Positions 9,612-17,994 of a DNA stretch of 64,000 nt are shown piece by piece. The position numbers and the translations under genes were made by a program. Source of the DNA: Oerskovia rustica (GTDB lineage: Bacteria; Actinomycetota; Actinomycetes; Actinomycetales; Cellulomonadaceae); contig NZ_JACSQQ010000003.1 of the NCBI RefSeq assembly GCF_014836555.1, positions 109,008 to 173,007 on the forward strand, written 5' to 3'. The notes under the pieces are model-generated. The model saw only the letters and a list, made by a program, of their open reading frames with translations, ran no database searches and was not told the origin of the DNA. Position 1 is the stretch's first letter. Each line of letters begins with the position of its first letter.

Positions 9612-9633
9612 CACCCGGGGACGGTCCCGGGTG
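9612..9633. other. Hairpin in the 345-bp interval between cspA and the next gene
   Basis: The interval 9341-9685 holds the cspA terminator and, upstream of the next gene, a stem of CACCCGGG (9612-9619) with CCCGGGTG (9626-9633) and a 6-nt loop. It lies 52 bp before the next start codon, so it may be part of that gene's 5' leader. A short CCAGG/CCTGG stem is also seen near 9420. Nothing coding was recognised here. Confidence 0.35.
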
Positions 9634-9685
9634 GTTGTGCGCACGGGGGCGAGCTCCGCCGTCGGGCACGGAGAGAAGGAGCACC

Positions 9686-10060
9686 ATGGCCGAGCGCGTC
9701 ATGGAACGCCGGGCGACGGTCGTCGCCTGTCCCCCGCCCGCTGTGTGCGAACGGTTCGACACCGGGCACCTCCTGCACCCCGTCCACGAGCGCATGCTCC
9801 GCAACCGGCCCTGGGGTTGGCGCGAGGGCGTCGTGCTCGCGGTGCGGGCGCACGACGGCGGAGCCGAGGTCGTCGTCGAGTACGCGTCGGGCGAGGGGGC
9901 GTGCCGGGTGTGGCATCACACGCTGCTCGACGTCGGCCCCGGTGCCACCGTGCGGGTGCACGAGCAGTACCACGCGCTCGAGGTCGAGGGCCAGGGCCTC
10001 AACGTGCGGCTGCTCGGCGGGGTGGGCCCGACGCCGGAACCGGTGCGCTCTCCCCGCTGA
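9686..10060 (+). CDS. Hypothetical protein, 124 aa
   Basis: No family was recognised. The ATG at 9686 is chosen because AGAAGGAG precedes it at good spacing; a frame extension upstream lacks such a signal. The 124-aa product has no signal peptide or membrane segment. It contains two Cys near the N-terminus, several His residues and aromatic-rich stretches (RNRPWGWREG, CRVWHHTLLDV), with a strand-rich look. It is followed after 129 bp by another gene of unknown function on the same strand. Coding seems likely from the ribosome binding site and third-position GC. Confidence 0.6.
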   Translation: MAERVMERRATVVACPPPAVCERFDTGHLLHPVHERMLRNRPWGWREGVVLAVRAHDGGAEVVVEYASGEGACRVWHHTLLDVGPGATVRVHEQYHALEVEGQGLNVRLLGGVGPTPEPVRSPR

Positions 10061-10189
10061 GTGCGTTCCGGCCGCGACCCGCCGGGCGTCTCTCGGCCGC
10101 ATCATGCACTCGGCGGAACGGGTGAGCCGGGCGCCGCGTTGGACCAGTGAGGGCGTCCGCCCTCGACGGTTCGACCAAAGGACACGCTC

Positions 10190-10897
10190 ATGGGATTCCT
10201 CGACCGCCTCCTCGGCCGCACCCCGCAGGACGAGCGCTCACCCTACGGCTCGGCAGACCGCCCCGGCGCCCCTGCCTACGGCACCCCGCCCCCGGCCCCG
10301 ACGGGCCCCGCACGCAGCGAGGACGACGTCGCGATCGACCGCTACCGCTACCTGCTGCGCACGGCTCCCCCCGAGGCCGTCGAGCAGGCGCACGCCGAGG
10401 CGTTCGAGCGGCTGACGCCGGAGCAGCGGCGCCGCGTGCTGGCCGAGCTCGGTGAGAACCTGCCGCCCGCCGAGCGCGCGACCTCCGACGACCCGCAGTC
10501 GCTCGCCCGCATGGCGACCCGCGCCGAGATGCGCAACCCCGGCACGCTCGAACGGTCGTTCGGCGGCCGGCAGGGCGGTCCGGGCGGTCCGGGCATGGGC
10601 TCGATGATCGGCTCGAGCATGCTCGGCACCATCGCGGGCGTCGTGATCGGCTCCGCGGTCGCCAACATGTTGTTCGGCCCGATGTTCGGTGACCCGACCG
10701 CGGACTTCGCCGGCGACGGCGGGACCTCGGGCGAGGGCGACCCCGGCGCGACCGAGACGGGCGGCGAGACGGACCCGGGAGCCGGCGACACGGGGGCCGG
10801 AGACACTGGTGGCGGGGACGTCACCGAGGCGGGCGGCGACTTCGGCGGCTTCGGGGACTTCGGTGGCGGCGACTTCGGCGGCTTCGGCGACTTCTGA
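10190..10897 (+). CDS. Hypothetical membrane-associated protein with Gly/Asp-rich tail
   Basis: Function unknown. The 235-aa product begins MGFLDRLLGRTPQ, followed by a Pro/Gly-rich stretch and a helical charged domain (about residues 45-120, including RYRYLLRTAPPEAVEQAHAE). A hydrophobic glycine-zipper-like segment follows at about 137-165 (SSMLGTIAGVVIGSAVANML). The acidic low-complexity tail ends in repeats of GGFGDFGG and GDFGGFGDF. Proteins of this layout occur widely in actinobacteria without an assigned role. There is only a weak ribosome binding site before the ATG. The gene converges on the large helicase gene, with a shared hairpin terminator between them. Confidence 0.65.
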   Translation: MGFLDRLLGRTPQDERSPYGSADRPGAPAYGTPPPAPTGPARSEDDVAIDRYRYLLRTAPPEAVEQAHAEAFERLTPEQRRRVLAELGENLPPAERATSDDPQSLARMATRAEMRNPGTLERSFGGRQGGPGGPGMGSMIGSSMLGTIAGVVIGSAVANMLFGPMFGDPTADFAGDGGTSGEGDPGATETGGETDPGAGDTGAGDTGGGDVTEAGGDFGGFGDFGGGDFGGFGDF

Positions 10898-10906
10898 GTC
10901 CAACGC

Positions 10907-10965
10907 CTGAGTGCGGAGCACTCGTCGCCGAGAGCCCCGAACGACGACGAGTACTCCGCACTCAG
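10907..10965. terminator. Bidirectional terminator between convergent genes
   Basis: A 20-bp inverted repeat, TGAGTGCGGAGCACTCGTCG at 10908-10927 against 10945-10964 (one mismatch that becomes a G-U pair on the minus strand, plus one extra C-G pair outside), encloses a 17-nt loop. It starts 11 bp after the stop of the plus-strand gene and covers the stop codon of the minus-strand helicase gene. It can therefore end transcription from both sides. Confidence 0.82.
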
Positions 10966-13900
10966 CGGAGCGGGGCCACGCCCGACCGACACAGCCCGAT
11001 GAACGCGCCCAGCTCGGCGAGCTCCTCGGGATGGTTCGGGAGGTAGTCCGTGAGCCGGGGCGAACGGACCACGACGGCGCACCACTGGCCGCGCGAGACC
11101 GCGACGTTGACCCGGTTGCGCGAGAGCAGGAACTCCATGCCGCGCGGCACGTCCTCGCGGGCCGAGGCCGTCATCGAGACGATCGCGACGGGCGCCTCCT
11201 TGCCCTGGAACTTGTCGACCGTGCCCACCCGCACGTCGCCCAGCCCCGCGGCCTGGAGCGCGTGGCGCACGGTCCACACCTGCGCGTTGTAGGGGGCCAC
11301 GACGACGAAGTCGTCCTCCGTGAGGGCGCGTGAGGCACGTGCGGCGCCGTCCGACCCACCGGGCCCTCCCGGGTACCACGTCGTCCCGAGCAGCGCCTTG
11401 ACCTGCCGCACCACCTCCTGGGCCTCCTCGACCGAGGACACCGCGTTGCCCGCGTGCTCGACCTCGACGACGTGCACACCGGGCTCGACGCCCACGAGGA
11501 GCCGCTCGCCCGCAGCGGCCTCGGCGTGCAGCAGGCCCTCGTACGCGAGCTCGGACACGGCGTCGCACAGCGCGGGGTGCATGCGCCACGAGCGGGCCAG
11601 GAAGTAGCCGAACTCGGGCGGCAGCACGTCGTGGCCGCCGCCCGCACGGGTCAGCCACCCGAGCGCCGACTGGTCGACGGGCTCGGGGTGCTGCCCCTGC
11701 GAGACCTGCGGGAGCTGCTGCGGGTCGCCGAGCAGCAGGAGCCGCTGCGCGGCCCGGGAGACCGCGATGGTGTTGGCGAGCGAGAACTGCCCGGCCTCGT
11801 CGATCACGAGCAGGTCGAGCTCGCCGTCGCCGAACCGTTCGGCGTGCGCGAAGTCCCACGCGGTCCCGCCGACGACGCAGGGCCCCTCGGCGACGAAGGC
11901 CGCGGTCTGCGGGGAGTCGACGAGGCGCCAGGGCACGAGCCGCGAGCCCTCGGGCAGGGAGGCCGCCGCGACGTCGTCGGGCAGGGGTCCCCCGTCCCGC
12001 CCCACCTTCGACACGTCGCGGCCCTTGGGACCCGAGGCCTTCTTGCCCACGCGGTCCGCGGGCACGCCACCCTTGGTGATGACCCCCGCGAGGACGTTCT
12101 CCACGACGTCGTGCGACTGCGCGACGACGCCCACGCGCCACCCCTCGGCCACGAGCCGGCCGACGACCTTCGACGCGAGGTGGGTCTTGCCCGTGCCGGG
12201 CGGCCCCTGGACACCGAGGTAGGAGCCGTCGAGGTCCCGTACGGCGTCGGTCACGGCGTCGATGTACCGCTCGGGGCCGTCGCCCAGGACGGGCAGCGGA
12301 GCGCCGGACACCGTGCGCGGCGGGCGACGGCGGAGCAGGTCGAGCGCGGGGTGGTCCGGGAGGTCGAGGGGCGCAGCGACGCCGGCGGGGTTCTGCGCCT
12401 GCACGGCCGTCGCCAGCGCCCGGATCGACGCCTCCTGCTGCGGCGTCGGCAGCACCTGTCCGACCGCGAGCGCCATGGGCAGCGCCTCGTGCGGCGAGAC
12501 GCCCTTGGGCACGGGCAGGCGCACGTCGAGGACGTCGACCTCGCGCCCGTTCCCGAGACGGCCCCGCTCGACGCCGTGGACGCGCACGCTGCCCGTCGAC
12601 CAGCGGACCGCACCGCGGGCGGGCTCGATCCCGTCGGGTGCCGGTCCTTCGAAGAGCGCGGTGGCGCCGTCGTACCCGGCCTTGAGCTCCGAGCCGTCCG
12701 GCAGCTCGCCGTACAGGCGCAGGCGCCGCGACGGGTTGCTGCGCGGCGTGGCCCTCGCCCAGTCCTCGATCACCTCGGCGCGCTCCACCAGGAAGTACGC
12801 GCGCGGCGCCTGCCACTGGTCGACCGGCTCCTTGAGGCGCGCGAAGAACTCCTGCCAGAACGGCTTGGCCTCGCGCCAGTAGTAGCCGACGCCCGCGCCC
12901 AGGAGCGCGACGGCCTCCTCGTCGTCGGTCCGCCCGTCCCCCGAGCGACCGTCCACGCCCCCCGCCAGCGCCCGGACGTCGAGCTCGACCTGCTCGGCCT
13001 CGGCACGCTTGGCGCGCCGCGCGACCTCCGCGTCGGAGAGCTCGAGCGCGGGCGGCAGGTCGTCCTCCCAGCCGTTGCCGAGGGGTGTCGCAAGCGGGCC
13101 CGGGGCGGAGGTCGCGGGAGCGGCACGCCCCGCGAGCCCCAGGAGGAACTCGTGCAGGCGCAGGGTCGAGAGGCAGTCGTACTCGTTGTAGTCGGCGATG
13201 CCGTGCAGCAGGCGCTCGGCCTCCTCGGCGCGGCCCGCGTCGCGCGCCGCGCAGTACGTCGCGTACGCCACGACGGACGCCGCCGCGTCCGTGACGTCCC
13301 CGCCACGGAGCTGGTCGCCCATGTAGAGGGGTTCGAGCTTCTTGATGGAGTACGACGGCGCCGAGACCTTGAGCGAGTGGCGCACGGTCGAGTAGAGGTC
13401 CACGAGGACGCCCTCGCGCAGGAGGTCGTCGACCTCCTGCTCGTACACGCCGTGCCGGGCCGCGATCGAGAGCAGGTGCGTCTTCTCGTACGACGCGTAG
13501 TGGTAGACGTGCAGCCCCGGGTACTGGGCGCGGCGCTTGGCGAGGTAGTCGACGAAGTCGACGAGCGCCTGCTTCTCCTGGTCGAGGTCGTGCGCCCAGA
13601 ACGCGGTGAAGGGCGGCTTCTCGCCCGGGCTGCCCGGGCGCTCGACGAGCCCGAACAGGTAGTCGATGTTCCAGACGATGCCCTCGGGCGAGGCGTCGGG
13701 CGCGGACCACAGCGGGTCGCCCTCGAAGTCGAAGAACACGTCGCCCGGGTCCGGGCGCGGCAGGTCGCGCAGCGGGGCGGGGTCGACGACGACGTAGGAC
13801 AGCGTGTGCCGCTCGGGCTCGGCCGTACCTTCGGGTCCGGCTCCGTCCCCGACGCCCCCGGCCGCGGGCGTGCTCCACGTGACCGACCCGCTGGGGCCGG

Positions 13901-14906
13901 GCCCGACGTCGGGCACCCCTCCCCCGTCGACCGGCACGTCGACGAGCCCGGCCTGGAGCCTGGCCTGGACGCGCAGCGTCTCGAACGTGCGCGCCGCGAG
14001 CCCCTGCGGGGGCGCCGTGGCGGTCGCGAGCTGGGTCATCGTCGTGATGCCGGCCGCGCGGAGCCGGACACGCTGGGTGCTGCGCAGCCCGGCGACGCGC
14101 AGCACGTCGTCGTGCTCGGTGACCTGCTGCGCGCAGTACGCGCACGCGCCGCACTGGCGCAGGCCGGGCGCGTCCCAGGCAGCGGGCTCACCGCTCGCCC
14201 GGTGCGCGTCCAGGAGCCGCAGCAGCTCGGTGCGCCGCTCGCGGAAGACGGGCAGGACGTCCGCGAGCCGGTGGTCGGTCACGGCCCTCGTCCCGAGGAT
14301 CAGGTGCAGCACCGGTGACGTCTCGACCCCGGCAGCGAGGAGCTGGTCGGCGTACGCGGCGAGCTGGAGCAGCGCGGGCACCTTGGCGCGGCGCGCGAGC
14401 TTGGCGTCGTACACGGCGTACTCCGGGCCACCGGTACCCGGGACGACCCGGGTGCCCGACGTCGTCGGGCCGGCTGCGTGGGGCCAGGCGTGGGCCGCCC
14501 GGCTGTCGGTACGGATCAGGAAGTCCGCGCGACCGTGGAAGCGTCCGTCGAAGAACGAGCCCTGGTAGACGACGTCGACGCCGTCGCGCAGGGCGTCGAG
14601 CGTCGCGGCGTGCGCGGCCTCCAGGTCCGCGCGCCGCACCGTGCGCGGCACCGGGACCTCGCGGATCGCGTCGGCCCCCACCAGGTCGACGAAGCCCGCG
14701 AGCACCTGCTGCTCGTGCACGTCACCGAGGGTCGCGGTGCGCTCGAGCATGTCGTCGACCTCGACCGCGGCGTGCGCGGCACGCCCCACCTTCTCGTCGA
14801 GCGTGCGCAGCAGGCGGTACTCGCACTCGCTCGCCGCGACGAGGTCGCTCGCCGAGAAGACGAGCAGAGGCTCGGTGGACGGGTCCTGCTGGTCCATCAG
14901 GAACAC
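10962..14906 (-). CDS. TM0106-type RecB-like nuclease, DnaQ-like exonuclease and SF1 helicase fusion
   Basis: This is a very large DNA-processing enzyme, 1314 aa. The N-terminal part has a RecB-like nuclease pattern, HGRADFLIR followed by YAVYDAKLA and a downstream Gln-Leu-Ala-Ala-Tyr helix. The middle part (about 385-580) looks like an RNase H/DnaQ-type exonuclease, with FFDFEGDPLW and YNEYDC. The C-terminal third is a superfamily 1 helicase: QEASIRAL (about 822), Walker A GPPGTGKTH (about 900), Walker B LLVIDEAGQF (about 1031), VDKFQGKEA (about 1229) and NRVNVAVSRGQ (about 1263). GGAG eight bases upstream supports the ATG at 14906. The family is annotated as putative nuclease-helicase; DNA repair or defence are both possible roles. 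Confidence 0.88.
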   Translation of the reverse strand: MFLMDQQDPSTEPLLVFSASDLVAASECEYRLLRTLDEKVGRAAHAAVEVDDMLERTATLGDVHEQQVLAGFVDLVGADAIREVPVPRTVRRADLEAAHAATLDALRDGVDVVYQGSFFDGRFHGRADFLIRTDSRAAHAWPHAAGPTTSGTRVVPGTGGPEYAVYDAKLARRAKVPALLQLAAYADQLLAAGVETSPVLHLILGTRAVTDHRLADVLPVFRERRTELLRLLDAHRASGEPAAWDAPGLRQCGACAYCAQQVTEHDDVLRVAGLRSTQRVRLRAAGITTMTQLATATAPPQGLAARTFETLRVQARLQAGLVDVPVDGGGVPDVGPGPSGSVTWSTPAAGGVGDGAGPEGTAEPERHTLSYVVVDPAPLRDLPRPDPGDVFFDFEGDPLWSAPDASPEGIVWNIDYLFGLVERPGSPGEKPPFTAFWAHDLDQEKQALVDFVDYLAKRRAQYPGLHVYHYASYEKTHLLSIAARHGVYEQEVDDLLREGVLVDLYSTVRHSLKVSAPSYSIKKLEPLYMGDQLRGGDVTDAAASVVAYATYCAARDAGRAEEAERLLHGIADYNEYDCLSTLRLHEFLLGLAGRAAPATSAPGPLATPLGNGWEDDLPPALELSDAEVARRAKRAEAEQVELDVRALAGGVDGRSGDGRTDDEEAVALLGAGVGYYWREAKPFWQEFFARLKEPVDQWQAPRAYFLVERAEVIEDWARATPRSNPSRRLRLYGELPDGSELKAGYDGATALFEGPAPDGIEPARGAVRWSTGSVRVHGVERGRLGNGREVDVLDVRLPVPKGVSPHEALPMALAVGQVLPTPQQEASIRALATAVQAQNPAGVAAPLDLPDHPALDLLRRRPPRTVSGAPLPVLGDGPERYIDAVTDAVRDLDGSYLGVQGPPGTGKTHLASKVVGRLVAEGWRVGVVAQSHDVVENVLAGVITKGGVPADRVGKKASGPKGRDVSKVGRDGGPLPDDVAAASLPEGSRLVPWRLVDSPQTAAFVAEGPCVVGGTAWDFAHAERFGDGELDLLVIDEAGQFSLANTIAVSRAAQRLLLLGDPQQLPQVSQGQHPEPVDQSALGWLTRAGGGHDVLPPEFGYFLARSWRMHPALCDAVSELAYEGLLHAEAAAGERLLVGVEPGVHVVEVEHAGNAVSSVEEAQEVVRQVKALLGTTWYPGGPGGSDGAARASRALTEDDFVVVAPYNAQVWTVRHALQAAGLGDVRVGTVDKFQGKEAPVAIVSMTASAREDVPRGMEFLLSRNRVNVAVSRGQWCAVVVRSPRLTDYLPNHPEELAELGAFIGLCRSGVAPLR

Positions 14907-15166
14907 GGCGACTCCTCGCGGTCACTGGGCGGTCACGGGCGATCGCTGACCGCCCGTCGGTCGAGGACCCGGCGTCGCCCCGGCCCGGTTCCTTTCTACC
15001 GGGCGCCGCCCACATCCCGGGCCTCGCCGGGGCGCATCGCGGGCCGTCGCGGACCGCGCCGGATCGCGGGGACGCCCGGGGAGCGCCTCAGGACACCCCG
15101 GAATTGGCCTCGACGGGCCGTCCTGCAGCATAGTGAGCGCGCAGGAACCGTCGAAGGAGAGCTCCC

Positions 15167-16177
15167 ATGGCCGTACATTTCAACCCGCCGCCCGGCTGGT
15201 TGGTACCTCCCGGTTTCTCCCCTTCGTCGGACTGGCACCCGGACCCCGCCTGGCCGGCCGCCCCCGCGGGCTGGGTCTTCTGGGTCGAGGCGGCTCCGAC
15301 GCCCCCGCCCGCCCCGCCGACGGCCGGGGCCGAGGCGTGGTCGCGGCAGACGCCGGGCGGCGGCATCCCGCTCCACTTCCCGACCGCGATCGTCCCCGTG
15401 ACGCCCGGGGCCGCAGCCCCGTCGGCACCGTCACCGACGAGCACGCCGTCCGGGCCGACACGCCGCTCGCTGCGCGACGTCGGCGGCGGCGGCGCCCCGG
15501 CCGAGGCGCCGTCGTCGACCATGATCCTGCCGGTCGTCAACGGTGCCGCTGCCGCGGGTGGCGCCGCCGCTGGGCACGCGGCCGGTCCCGCGATCCCGCT
15601 CCCCGCCCCCTCAGCGGAGCCGACCGCGTCGGCGCACGGCCCGCTCGCGATCTTCTCGGGGGACGACGAACCCCGGGAGGAGCGCTCGTACATGCGCTGG
15701 CTCCTGCCGCTGGGCATCGGTGTCGGAGGCGTCGCCGTCGGGCTCATCCTCGGGCTGGGCGTGACGCTCAAGGCGCAGTCGGAGGCCGGCGACGCCGCCG
15801 CTGCCGCGGCGCAGACGACCGAGCAGATGGCGACCGAACGGGCCAAGCTCGACGCCGAGCGCGCCGACCTCGACACCCAGCTCGCGGGCATCGCGGCCTC
15901 GACCGAGGCGGTCGCCGCCCGGGAGACCGCGGTCTCCGCGCGCGAGACCGAGCTCGACGAGCGGCAGATCGGCCTCGACGAGCGCGAGGCAGCGATCGCG
16001 GAGAAGGAGTCCGAGGCGGGGAACGACGACGGCGGCTGGCAGGACGGCAAGGTCAACGGCATCTACCTGACGTGCGAGGCCGCGAAGCGCGACGGCAAGG
16101 CCCCGCTCAAGCAGGGCGACGACGGCTTCAACCCCGGACTCGACTGGGACGGCAACGGCGTGGCCTGCGAACGCTGA
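15167..16177 (+). CDS. Membrane protein with coiled coil and C-terminal excalibur calcium-binding domain
   Basis: The 336-aa product starts after a good AAGGAG. Residues 1-175 are Pro/Ala-rich and cytoplasmic in character, with a Trp-rich start (PGWLVPPG, SDWHPDPAWP) resembling DUF2510-type segments. One membrane helix lies at about 176-201, followed by an extracellular Ala/Glu-rich coiled coil (about 205-280). The C-terminal excalibur domain contains LTCEAAKRDG and the calcium-loop-like DWDGNGVACE. Excalibur domains are extracellular and often accompany nuclease- or wall-linked proteins. No catalytic domain is seen, so a structural or sensor role at the cell surface is the best guess. Confidence 0.75.
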   Translation: MAVHFNPPPGWLVPPGFSPSSDWHPDPAWPAAPAGWVFWVEAAPTPPPAPPTAGAEAWSRQTPGGGIPLHFPTAIVPVTPGAAAPSAPSPTSTPSGPTRRSLRDVGGGGAPAEAPSSTMILPVVNGAAAAGGAAAGHAAGPAIPLPAPSAEPTASAHGPLAIFSGDDEPREERSYMRWLLPLGIGVGGVAVGLILGLGVTLKAQSEAGDAAAAAAQTTEQMATERAKLDAERADLDTQLAGIAASTEAVAARETAVSARETELDERQIGLDEREAAIAEKESEAGNDDGGWQDGKVNGIYLTCEAAKRDGKAPLKQGDDGFNPGLDWDGNGVACER

Positions 16178-16182
16178 CGCCT

Positions 16183-16260
16183 GCCGAGGGTGACGCCCCA
16201 CCCCGCCGAGGGTGACGGGCACGGCCGCCGACGGTGACGTCCGGCCCGCCGACGGTGAAG
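16183..16260. repeat. Four imperfect direct repeats, period about 22 bp
   Basis: GCCGAGGGTGACG occurs at 16183-16195 and 16205-16217, and the variant GCCGACGGTGACG at 16227-16239, with GCCGACGGTGAAG at 16248-16260. Steps are 22, 22 and 21 bp, about two helix turns. The block lies just past the stop of the excalibur gene and before the end of the minus-strand permease gene, so both genes converge on it. No obvious hairpin explains it. Confidence 0.7.
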
Positions 16261-16303
16261 CGCACGCCCGGGGGGACCGTACCCTACGGCGCTGGTCGGC
16301 CCC

Positions 16304-17368
16304 TCAGCGGTCCTTGGCCATGTCGGAGGGCCGACGGCGCAGCACCGGCAGGGCGACGATGTTGCCGACCACGAGCCACACCAGGCCCCCGGCGATCGTC
16401 CACAGCACGCTCGCGGCGGGAGCGAGCGCCTGACCGGCCAGGAGGAGCGTCGTCGCGGCCGAGGCCGTGACGAACGTCCCGGCCACCAGCGATTGTTCGA
16501 GTGCCAGAAGCACCCCGAGCGAACGCGGCGACGTGCCCGACAACCGGTAGGCGGCCAGCTCGCTCGACCGGAGGCTGCCGACGACGGCCACCGTCAGCCC
16601 GCCGATCGCCCCGAGGAGGAGCGGGAGAAACCGCTCGATGCGGGTGAGGAAAAGTGCGACGACGTCGGTCGTCTCCCGGAGCTCGGTCGAGACGAGGACG
16701 GGGTTGTCCTGGACGTCGAGCGCCGCGGCGATGACCGGTGCGGCTGCTGACGCGTCCGCGAAGGGGGTCAGGACGACCGAGCAGGTGGCGCTGGTCGCGA
16801 TCGATCGGTCGGCGGCGACGAACACGGCCCCGGTCCCACCGAGCCCGGCGCCGTCGCCCGAGCCGACCAGTGCGCTCACGGTCCCGGAGCCGCTGGCTCC
16901 TGTGACGAGGTCGAATCGTTGGCTCGGGCCGCGTCCCGCGGATTCGGCGATGCTCCGGCCGACCACGGCGTCGTGTGTCGCGAGCTCGGGAAGGAGCGTG
17001 GTGCTCACGGGACGCACCGGAACCTTCGCGCCGAGCTGGGGCAGGTCCATGGACGGGGCGTCGAGCACCTGGATCCCTGCGCGTTCCACCACGGAGAGAG
17101 CGGTGAGCCCCTCGCACGAGTCCCGGTCGATGAGGACGGGGCTGTCCTGGACGGCCTGCGTGGCCGCGAGGACGTTTCGACCTTGGGCGCGCAGCTCGGC
17201 GATCTGCCGTTCGAGGCCCTGCCCCTGCTGGACGGCGAGGGACGCCTGCGCGGAGCCGAGCAGGACCGCGAGGAGCACCACGGGGAACAGGCGTGCCGCG
17301 GTCGAGAACACGTTCCTGGTCGCTTCACGCGCGAGGAGCGCGAGCGACCATCGGTCGGTCTCGTGCAC
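16304..17368 (-). CDS. FtsX/MacB-like ABC transporter permease of the secreted-peptide operon
   Basis: This is the membrane subunit of an ABC system, 354 aa from a GTG placed one base after the stop of the ATPase gene (TGACGTG). One N-terminal membrane helix (ARLFPVVLLAVLLGSAQASL) is followed by an extracellular domain of about 190 residues with two visible Cys. The C-terminal membrane helices cover about 240-340 (FLPLLLGAIGGLTVAVVGSL and two more), with the intracellular stretch SSELAAYRLSGTSPRSLGVL between the second and third. This is the FtsX/MacB-fold layout, associated with mechanotransmission across the envelope rather than bulk transport. It is the last gene of a six-gene operon with two secreted peptides. 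Confidence 0.82.
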   Translation of the reverse strand: MHETDRWSLALLAREATRNVFSTAARLFPVVLLAVLLGSAQASLAVQQGQGLERQIAELRAQGRNVLAATQAVQDSPVLIDRDSCEGLTALSVVERAGIQVLDAPSMDLPQLGAKVPVRPVSTTLLPELATHDAVVGRSIAESAGRGPSQRFDLVTGASGSGTVSALVGSGDGAGLGGTGAVFVAADRSIATSATCSVVLTPFADASAAAPVIAAALDVQDNPVLVSTELRETTDVVALFLTRIERFLPLLLGAIGGLTVAVVGSLRSSELAAYRLSGTSPRSLGVLLALEQSLVAGTFVTASAATTLLLAGQALAPAASVLWTIAGGLVWLVVGNIVALPVLRRRPSDMAKDR

Positions 17369-17369
17369 G

Positions 17370-17993
17370 TCAGGCCTCTCGGAGGTTGATGCAGCGCTCG
17401 GCCGCGGCGATCAGGGCGGGGTCGTGCGTCGCGACGACGACGGTCGCGGTCGAGCGCAGCGCGTACAGGAGCTCGACGATGTTCTCGGTGTTGGCGGCGT
17501 CGAGGCTCGACGTCGGCTCGTCCGCGAGGATGATGGGTCGCCCTGAGGCGAGGGCCCGGGCGAACGCGATGCGTTGCAGCTCGCCGCCCGACAGCTCGCG
17601 CGCGAGGCTCGCAGCACGGTCGCCCAGGGACACCTTGTCGAGCGCGGCCCTCGCGATCTCCGTCGCCTCGCGCAACGTGATCCCTCGGCTCAGGACGCCG
17701 ATCGCGACGTTGTCGAGGACCGTTCGTCCGCTCAGCGCGTTGGCTCCTTGCGGGACCCAGCCGATGTGCTCGGGGCGTGGCGCCTCGCGTGGCGACCGCG
17801 GGCCGGACGACACCGTGACCCGACCGGAGGCGGACTTGACGTACCCGGCGATCCCACCGAGCAGCGTCGACTTGCCGCTGCCGGAGGGACCGACGAGCGC
17901 TGTGACCCGACCCGCCTCGATGTCGGCCGAGAAGTCGGTGAGCACCTCGCGCTCGCCGAACCGGTAGGAGACGTTCTCGACATGGATCTCCAT
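17370..17993 (-). CDS. ABC transporter ATP-binding protein (LolD/MacB type) of the secreted-peptide operon
   Basis: This is the ATPase partner of the FtsX-like permease. It has Walker [12 protein letters not shown], signature LSGGELQRIAFARAL, Walker B IILADEPTSSLD and switch VVATHD, all intact. The ATG at 17993 is chosen because it comes one base after the stop of the adaptor gene (TGACATG), giving 207 aa; a GTG at 18023 would add 10 residues and overlap that gene. Length and motifs match LolD/MacB/FtsE-class ATPases. It is one base from the permease gene, so both are surely co-translated. Confidence 0.87.
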   Translation of the reverse strand: MEIHVENVSYRFGEREVLTDFSADIEAGRVTALVGPSGSGKSTLLGGIAGYVKSASGRVTVSSGPRSPREAPRPEHIGWVPQGANALSGRTVLDNVAIGVLSRGITLREATEIARAALDKVSLGDRAASLARELSGGELQRIAFARALASGRPIILADEPTSSLDAANTENIVELLYALRSTATVVVATHDPALIAAAERCINLREA

Positions 17994-17994
17994 G

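Noticed and set aside
11454-14318. Long open frame antisense to the helicase gene
   Set aside because: It is a GC-skewed shadow of the minus-strand gene; the translation is Arg/Gly/Pro-rich with no motif, while the helicase frame has all its conserved motifs.
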